The notes under the pieces are model-generated. The model made no database searches and was not told the origin of the DNA. It saw only the letters and a program-made list of their open reading frames with translations. The position numbers and the translations under genes are program-made. From Clostridiaceae bacterium (GTDB taxonomy: Bacteria > Bacillota > Clostridia > Oscillospirales > Acutalibacteraceae), in NCBI GenBank assembly GCA_016292455.1, contig JAEDIL010000024.1, forward strand, positions 1 through 19,577: 19,577 nucleotides of DNA, read 5' to 3'. Each line of letters opens with the position of its first letter. Position 1 is the first letter of the stretch. Positions 15,233 through 19,577 of the stretch are shown here, one piece after another.

Positions 15233-15320
15233 TCGTAAAGGCTGACAAATATTTGCGCCCAAAAATTCACAAAAACAGCAAAAGAGACAAAGACCGCGCC
15301 GATTCCCCATTACTTCCCCG

Positions 15321-15349
15321 TTGACCGCTGGAAAATATTATGGTATCAT
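15321..15349 (+). promoter_or_regulatory. Sigma-A promoter of the SGNH esterase gene
   Basis: -35 TTGACC (15321-15326), 17 bases, -10 TATCAT (15344-15349). The TTG of this -35 box is in frame with the esterase but cannot be its start, since transcription begins downstream of it. Confidence 0.65.
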
Positions 15350-15389
15350 ACACGAAAAAGCACACTTCTTTCATACGGAGGGAAATGAC

Positions 15390-16667
15390 TTGAACAAACT
15401 ATTCAAGGTTGTTGCAGTTACTCTTTTCTTTGCCGTTCTCATCGGCTTTGTTGCCTTTGTTTCAGCCAATGCGCCGGATTCGGAAAAGAAGCGGTTTCCG
15501 TTTTTTTCTCAGAGCGCAAGCCGCAATGAGAGCTCGCAATTATTTGCCGAAAACCCGCGTTTTCCCGAAGATGCCGAAATCAAAAGTCTTTCGTTCACAG
15601 CGTCTGACGGCTTTGTCAAGCCGCTCGGAAGAACCGTCTTTGACGGCGGTATAAGGTGGTTTTCAATGTCAGGCAGCGGAATTGAATTTCTCTGCGACGG
15701 AGAAAGCGTAACAATAACCTGCCGCGTCTATAATTCGCAGTATGTCACATATAATCACCGTCCGCGTGTTGCCGCCTTCGTCAACGGCGAGCTTCAATGC
15801 GACCTTGTCCTTGACAGCGAAAGTGAAAATATTACGCTTGACCTTTCCGCTTACGACAAAGACTGCACGGTGAAGCTTATCAAAATCTCCGAGGGCACAT
15901 ATTCAACGGTGGGCGTAAGCGCAATTTCCGCCGAGACCAAGGGCGACATCTGTCCCTCGCCTCGCGGGACGCTGAGAATTGAATTTCTCGGCGACTCAAT
16001 AACCTGCGGCTACGGTCTTGACGCCGGAAATTCCGGCAGTTTTTCAACCAGAACCGAAAACTATGCCGAAACATACGCTTTCCTTGCCGCAAAAGAGCTT
16101 GGCGCCGACGCCGCAGCAGTCAGCTTTTCCGGCTACGGCGTTCTGACCGGCTTTCCCTCAAAAGGTATGGCAAATGACTACGTGATTTTCAGGCATTATG
16201 AAAACTCACTCGTGAACTGCAATGATATTCCCGCCGGACAGTACTGGAACTTTTACGGCAACGCAAACGACCTTGTTGTAATCAACCTGGGCACAAACGA
16301 CGCCTCATATTGCTACACAGAGGAAAGAAGAAACAGCTTTGTTGATGAGTATAAGCGTCTTCTCTCCCTTGTCCGCCTGAAAGAACCCGGCGCCTTCATT
16401 CTCTGCGTTCTCGGAGACATGAACAATTCACTTTACCCTTCAATTGAACGTGCCGTTTCGGAATACCGAGACGACACACTTGACAGAGCAGTAAAATGTG
16501 CGACACTCAGCTTTGACATGGGCTCTCTCGGTTCGGTCATTGACGGTCATCCGACAAAGGAGTCAAATATCCTTGCCGCCGAGACTCTGGTCAATGAAAT
16601 AAAATCGCTCGGTCTTTACAGCTTCCCGGAAACAACGGTATCTCAATATCCTACGGTACAAAGGTAA
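15390..16667 (+). CDS. Secreted/membrane-anchored SGNH-hydrolase esterase, CE2-like (carbohydrate deacetylase type)
   Basis: A 425-residue exported protein. A hydrophobic N-terminal segment (about 7-26) is a signal peptide or anchor. Residues ~63-180 form an all-beta, jelly-roll-like domain. Residues ~195-410 are an SGNH/GDSL hydrolase: block I FLGDSITCGYG with Ser203, block II SFSGYG (245-250), block III NLGTND (299-304), and block V DGHP (385-388) with His387. The beta domain followed by SGNH order is that of CE2 acetyl esterases, which remove acetyl groups from plant or other polysaccharides, so this is the likely activity; the exact substrate is open. The start is a TTG at 15390 because GGAGGG lies 8 bases upstream. 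It is alone on the + strand and ends before a strong terminator. Confidence 0.86.
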   Translation: MNKLFKVVAVTLFFAVLIGFVAFVSANAPDSEKKRFPFFSQSASRNESSQLFAENPRFPEDAEIKSLSFTASDGFVKPLGRTVFDGGIRWFSMSGSGIEFLCDGESVTITCRVYNSQYVTYNHRPRVAAFVNGELQCDLVLDSESENITLDLSAYDKDCTVKLIKISEGTYSTVGVSAISAETKGDICPSPRGTLRIEFLGDSITCGYGLDAGNSGSFSTRTENYAETYAFLAAKELGADAAAVSFSGYGVLTGFPSKGMANDYVIFRHYENSLVNCNDIPAGQYWNFYGNANDLVVINLGTNDASYCYTEERRNSFVDEYKRLLSLVRLKEPGAFILCVLGDMNNSLYPSIERAVSEYRDDTLDRAVKCATLSFDMGSLGSVIDGHPTKESNILAAETLVNEIKSLGLYSFPETTVSQYPTVQR

Positions 16668-16722
16668 CGCAAGCGGATAAAGAACGATAATAATAACAGA
16701 AAGATAATATGAAAAAGATAAG

Positions 16723-16779
16723 GACTATACTTCACATTCAACCCGACTTGGCGCACGATGTGAAATATAGTCTTTTTTT
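16723..16779 (+). terminator. Rho-independent terminator of the SGNH esterase gene
   Basis: Two 15-base arms (16723-16737 and 16758-16772) pair with one mismatch around a 20-base loop, followed by seven Ts (16773-16779). The - strand side is also followed by a T-rich stretch (tatctttttc), so it may work in both directions. Confidence 0.85.
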
Positions 16780-16894
16780 ATTTTGCTTTCTCTTTGGTCT
16801 GCGCAACGTGTGACTGCCCGTGTTTTTTTATCTTTTCTGCCGTCCTTGTTTTTCATACTGTACACAGCAGGACTTTCCGTAATAAAAGGAGCTG

Positions 16895-16944
16895 TAAAAA
16901 AAGGTAAATCCCCGCGATAATGCTGACGCATATCGTGGGGATTT
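16895..16944 (-). terminator. Rho-independent terminator of the 17024-18652 hydrolase gene
   Basis: Arms AAATCCCCGCGATA (16906-16919) and TATCGTGGGGATTT (16931-16944) form a 14-bp stem with one G-U type pair and an 11-base loop. On the - strand it is followed, after three bases, by a run of seven Ts. Located about 80 bases after the stop codon. Confidence 0.85.
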
Positions 16945-17023
16945 GACGCATTATTGTGCCAAAAGTTCATATTTTAAAGAAATACTGCCTTATCAGTACC
17001 AGGAATATACAGCTCACGGTTTA

Positions 17024-18652
17024 TTACTTTTTAAAGAGATTGGTTAACATTCTGAAAAGCTTCGTAAGGAAATTGAACAACGCTTTGAACGGATTGTTCT
17101 TTGTGTAGCCCTGTGTCGTGTCAGTTGTGTCGTCCATTGTGAGAATCGGCGTAACCTTTCCGGTTGCGTTGTCGCTTGTTCCGGTTCCCTCATACTGCAG
17201 GAACTGGGTGAATCTTTCGTCCGTCTCAATCGTCATGGTTCCGTTGCTCTTGCAGATTGCAAGAATAAGGTCGTTGACGCAGTCAGGAAAAGCCTTGTGC
17301 TCAAGTCCCTTGACAAACCAAGTTCTTTCAGGGAACAGACAGGTGGAGGCGTCAATCTTCTTGTCTGCCGAAACATACTTCGGATTTTCAACGGAAGCAA
17401 TGTATGAATCGGAAAGCTTTCCGTTAGAATCTGCACAGGTTGCGCCGAGCGACATTTTATTCGTTGACACAAAGATATCAGACTCTTCTCTTGCGTCCGA
17501 AGAAAGCGGAATCAGCGGGAAGCTGTATTTTGAAATAACTGAGTAATAAGCAACGCCGTTGTTATGCTGAGCGGTGAAGGTTTCGTCAAATTTAACCTGA
17601 AGATCATAGTATTCATTGATCTTTTCGATGATTCCGGCGTAGGTTTCTTTTTCTTCCTCGGTACTGTAAATAAAGTCAATACCTTTCTGAACCGAGTCAA
17701 CCGATACCATTGACCAATATGACGGGAAGGTACCGTAGCAAGCCTTCATAATTTTTGGGAGTGCAATCTTCTGAATAGAGTTGACCAGAGCCTGAATAAC
17801 GCTCATTCCGTAGCCGAGCTGCTTGACATTATAAAGCAACGTAAGAATTGCTGCAACAAGCTGTGTTGTTGAATCGTCACCGAGGAGAGCTTCATTGCCC
17901 GGAACAGAGATATAATACTGAACGAAGCTATCAAGGCTCTGTGCGTCAATCGTAATATCGCCCGTAAAAATTGCATTGGCAAGACCGATTCCGTCAATTG
18001 AAGAAGCATAGAAAACGCATTCGTTGACCTTTCCTTCATCGCCGTATTTTGCCATATATGCTGACGCAATGTTAGTGCCAAGACAACGGCTGACAAGGTT
18101 CACTTTCTTTGCGCCGGTTCTGGCAAGAATAGTGTCAATTGCTCCGCGAACGTCCTCAGCGAGAACAACAGGGGAGAGTCTCCAGTCATAGTGAGCTCTG
18201 TAAACCGGGAAAGAGCCCCGGGTAACAGGAAGATTATCGGCAAGAACAACAAATTGATAACACTTGCCTGCCGGATTCCTCTTTGAATAAACCGCATACC
18301 CGTAATCGTTCCATCTGATGCCCGAGCCGTCACTTGCTTCGCCGTTTTCGTCAAGAATAACCTCTTCATAGACGGGAGCAATAATGTCATAAAGATCCTC
18401 CGCATACTTATCGTAGTTCATGAGAGCCACGTCTGTAAGAAGCGTTTTAATATTGTCTCCCTGAGTGATATAGGAGATCCAGTCAACATCAAGGGAATAG
18501 ATGTGTTTGAGGTCTTCCGTGTAAAGGGGGAAGCCCTGACCTTCAAGATAAAGCGTGGGATAAACGACATTGCTTTCACCGGCAGCGAACGACGGAACAA
18601 AAAGCATGAATGTCATCAAAAGTGCAAGAAAACAAGAAATACCTCTTTTCAT
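17024..18652 (-). CDS. Secreted LCAT/lipase-like alpha/beta hydrolase with Cys at the nucleophile position
   Basis: A 542-residue protein with a clear signal peptide (positive start, hydrophobic core about 7-20, likely cleavage near SFAAG). The YDWRLSP phrase (155-161) and VNLVSRCLGTNIASAYMAKYG (from 184) align with the LCAT/triacylglycerol-lipase pattern YDWR ... VNLVGHSMGG. The nucleophile elbow here is S-R-C-L-G, so Cys190 replaces the serine; the codon is TGT. Possible other triad members are Asp434 (KKIDAST) and His452 (LEHKAF). The C-terminus (about 521-542) is a Lys/Phe/Leu-rich amphipathic helix that may bind membrane or wall. It could be an active thiol hydrolase or an inactive relative. 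GGAG lies 8 bases before the ATG; the gene has its own promoter and terminator. Confidence 0.8.
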   Translation of the reverse strand: MKRGISCFLALLMTFMLFVPSFAAGESNVVYPTLYLEGQGFPLYTEDLKHIYSLDVDWISYITQGDNIKTLLTDVALMNYDKYAEDLYDIIAPVYEEVILDENGEASDGSGIRWNDYGYAVYSKRNPAGKCYQFVVLADNLPVTRGSFPVYRAHYDWRLSPVVLAEDVRGAIDTILARTGAKKVNLVSRCLGTNIASAYMAKYGDEGKVNECVFYASSIDGIGLANAIFTGDITIDAQSLDSFVQYYISVPGNEALLGDDSTTQLVAAILTLLYNVKQLGYGMSVIQALVNSIQKIALPKIMKACYGTFPSYWSMVSVDSVQKGIDFIYSTEEEKETYAGIIEKINEYYDLQVKFDETFTAQHNNGVAYYSVISKYSFPLIPLSSDAREESDIFVSTNKMSLGATCADSNGKLSDSYIASVENPKYVSADKKIDASTCLFPERTWFVKGLEHKAFPDCVNDLILAICKSNGTMTIETDERFTQFLQYEGTGTSDNATGKVTPILTMDDTTDTTQGYTKNNPFKALFNFLTKLFRMLTNLFKK

Positions 18653-18688
18653 TTCGAAAGCTCCTTTGTTAATAAATTGTTAATTACA

Positions 18689-18716
18689 ACTATATGATAT
18701 ATTACCGAACTGTAAA
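18689..18716 (-). promoter_or_regulatory. Sigma-A promoter of the 17024-18652 hydrolase
   Basis: On the - strand: TTTACA (18711-18716), 16 bases, TATAGT (18689-18694), about 40 bases before the start codon. The -35 box begins just after the stop codon of the upstream gene. Confidence 0.55.
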
Positions 18717-18718
18717 AG

Positions 18719-19577
18719 TCAATACACAATTATGTTTTTTACATTTTTATAATCCGGAATGAGGCACAGCAGAACCGCAAAGAACATATTATCTTCGCCT
18801 AAATCCGGGGAGCATCGAAAGTAGGGACACGGCGGCAAAACATAAATCTTATAACCGAGGGCGGCGCAAACGAGAGCGACATCATAGCGTGAATCAAGCG
18901 AAATTATGCGCCCGAACGCTTCGTTTTGAGCAATAAGACTTTGATTTGCAGGGTTTTCTTCAATAATACCGAGCGAATGACGAAGGCTGCTCTTGGTTTC
19001 GGTGTCGCTCAGTCGTTCGGTTCCAGTCCGCGTCCGATTCTCGTTGCCGCCGAGAGTATTCTGTTCGGCGTCGATTCGAGTTTTTCCCCGTTGAGATGAC
19101 GTCCTATCCACCGAAAAAACTCGTCTACTTTCGGCTTGGTTTTCAGCATCATAGACATCAGAACCATATCTTCCATTGGGAGTGGTATTTGATTGTTGAT
19201 TGCCGAAATCATATTCAATAAACTCTCCCGAAACGGTTCTTCTTCTGTTTTCTCTGTTTCGTTTATCAACTCTTTCTCTTTCATCGTTATATTCTCCTTT
19301 TCTGATTTTTTCAATGACTTTATAGCCCGCATAGTCATTTGAATCTTTTTCAACAATATACCACGCTTCTTTGCAATATGCAAGCCTTTGATCTCCGTCC
19401 TCAACATCGTTCCGAGAAGCCCATCTCACGACCTGTTCATGTGCGTCTGATCCGCTCGTCTCCCGGTATGAAAGAAAGTGTCCGTCCTGCGAAACATAGC
19501 TTTTCTTTCTGCTGTTCTTCGTCTCGTTTCCCTCGCTGTCGGTCAGTTTGAGGCTGTTTTTGGTGTTGACATCGTCC
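18719..19577 (-). CDS. C-terminal part of a large uncharacterised protein, mobile-element-like (polyvalent protein type), possibly degraded
   Basis: The - strand frame is open from the right edge to a TGA at 18719, 285 codons, so the start lies outside the window. I do not recognise a catalytic domain. The visible part begins with NTKNSLKLTDSEGNE, then a short folded-looking segment (DAHEQVVRWASRNDVEDGD; AWYIVEKDSNDYAGYKVIEKI), then a long Arg/Asn/Asp/Glu-rich low-complexity linker, then a KSSLRHSLG phrase and NQSLIAQNEAFG. In my memory, such charged linkers with K(Y/S)SL phrases between domains are typical of very large polyvalent proteins of clostridial prophages and conjugative elements. 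The last ~65 residues change character (Cys/Pro/aromatic-rich) and may be read-through past a truncation. The functional assignment is open. Confidence 0.6.
   Translation of the reverse strand, partial: DDVNTKNSLKLTDSEGNETKNSRKKSYVSQDGHFLSYRETSGSDAHEQVVRWASRNDVEDGDQRLAYCKEAWYIVEKDSNDYAGYKVIEKIRKGEYNDERERVDKRNRENRRRTVSGEFIEYDFGNQQSNTTPNGRYGSDVYDAENQAESRRVFSVDRTSSQRGKTRIDAEQNTLGGNENRTRTGTERLSDTETKSSLRHSLGIIEENPANQSLIAQNEAFGRIISLDSRYDVALVCAALGYKIYVLPPCPYFRCSPDLGEDNMFFAVLLCLIPDYKNVKNIIVY

Larger units (their letters stand above)
16668..17023. other. Intergenic region of 356 bases between convergent genes
   Basis: Apart from the two terminator hairpins listed separately, I see no gene, RNA family or repeat that I can name. 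A - strand open frame (16725-16970) spans both hairpins and is not supported: its sequence is simply the translation of the stems and no ribosome binding site was identified. Confidence 0.7.

Noticed and set aside
15099..15240. T-box riboswitch upstream of the aromatic operon
   Set aside because: The leader is only about 100 bases, has no TGGNACCGCG-like core and no terminator/antiterminator pair.
15321..15389. In-frame upstream TTG start for the SGNH esterase
   Set aside because: That TTG is the -35 box of a well-formed promoter (TTGACC-17-TATCAT), so it would not be transcribed. The TTG at 15390 has GGAGGG 8 bases upstream.
16725..16970. - strand open frame of 81 codons
   Set aside because: It is made of the two terminator hairpins and their flanks, and no ribosome binding site was identified in front of it.
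19009..19407. - strand open frame of 132 codons in another frame of the mobile-element-like gene
   Set aside because: It lies wholly within the longer frame that is open to the window edge and no ribosome binding site was identified for it. The Arg/Asn-rich linker of the main frame easily keeps a second frame open. Some doubt remains because its composition is protein-like.
1..19577. CRISPR arrays, tRNA or rRNA genes, insertion sequences
   Set aside because: No regularly spaced repeats, no tRNA-like arms with a CCA-ready end, no rRNA sequence and no transposase frame were seen on either strand.

Overview
The window looks like chromosomal DNA of an anaerobic, low-to-mid-GC Firmicute of class Clostridia, probably a gut Ruminococcaceae/Oscillospiraceae relative. 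The basis is GGAGG-type ribosome binding sites, TTGACA/TATAAT-type promoters, a clostridial-type zinc-binding protein, a YerC/YecD TrpR-like regulator, HslO, and a CE2-like SGNH esterase. No rRNA, tRNA, CRISPR array or intact insertion sequence was recognised.

Left region (1-2590, + strand): the tail of a Fur-family (probably Zur) metalloregulator overlaps znuC (ABC ATPase). znuC overlaps a large gene that encodes a ZnuB-type permease fused in frame to a ZnuA-type binding protein. Together they form a compact, probably zinc-repressed, zinc import operon. A bidirectional hairpin separates it from a convergent membrane-anchored alpha/beta hydrolase (2666-3661, -). A divergent promoter region with an 8-bp dyad follows. 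It drives a small + strand operon: YerC/YecD regulator, SAM methyltransferase and the redox chaperone HslO (3880-5825).

Central region (5908-15089, - strand): nine tightly packed genes encode the whole route from PEP plus erythrose-4-phosphate to phenylalanine and tyrosine. In transcription order they are: aminotransferase, pheA (chorismate mutase-prephenate dehydratase-ACT), aroB, aroC, an aroE-aroK fusion, aroQ, aroA, tyrA, and aroF (DAHP synthase). The genes from aroB to tyrA are joined by 4-bp ATGA/GTGA stop-start overlaps. A strong sigma-A promoter precedes the operon, and a perfect 14-bp palindrome sits at its predicted transcription start, where a repressor operator would be expected.

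Right region (15321-19577): a secreted or anchored CE2-like SGNH esterase (+) converges on a secreted LCAT/lipase-like alpha/beta hydrolase (-). The hydrolase's nucleophile elbow carries Cys in place of Ser. The 356-bp gap between them holds two strong terminator hairpins. The window ends inside a - strand gene whose low-complexity, charged linker composition resembles large polyvalent proteins of prophages and conjugative elements. Its C-terminus looks degraded, so this may be the edge of a mobile-element remnant.

Most striking points: the permease-binding protein fusion that retains a former lipoprotein signal peptide without its Cys, the complete Phe/Tyr operon with an AroE-AroK fusion and a candidate operator, and the Cys-nucleophile secreted hydrolase. 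No clearly new defence or mobile system is visible.
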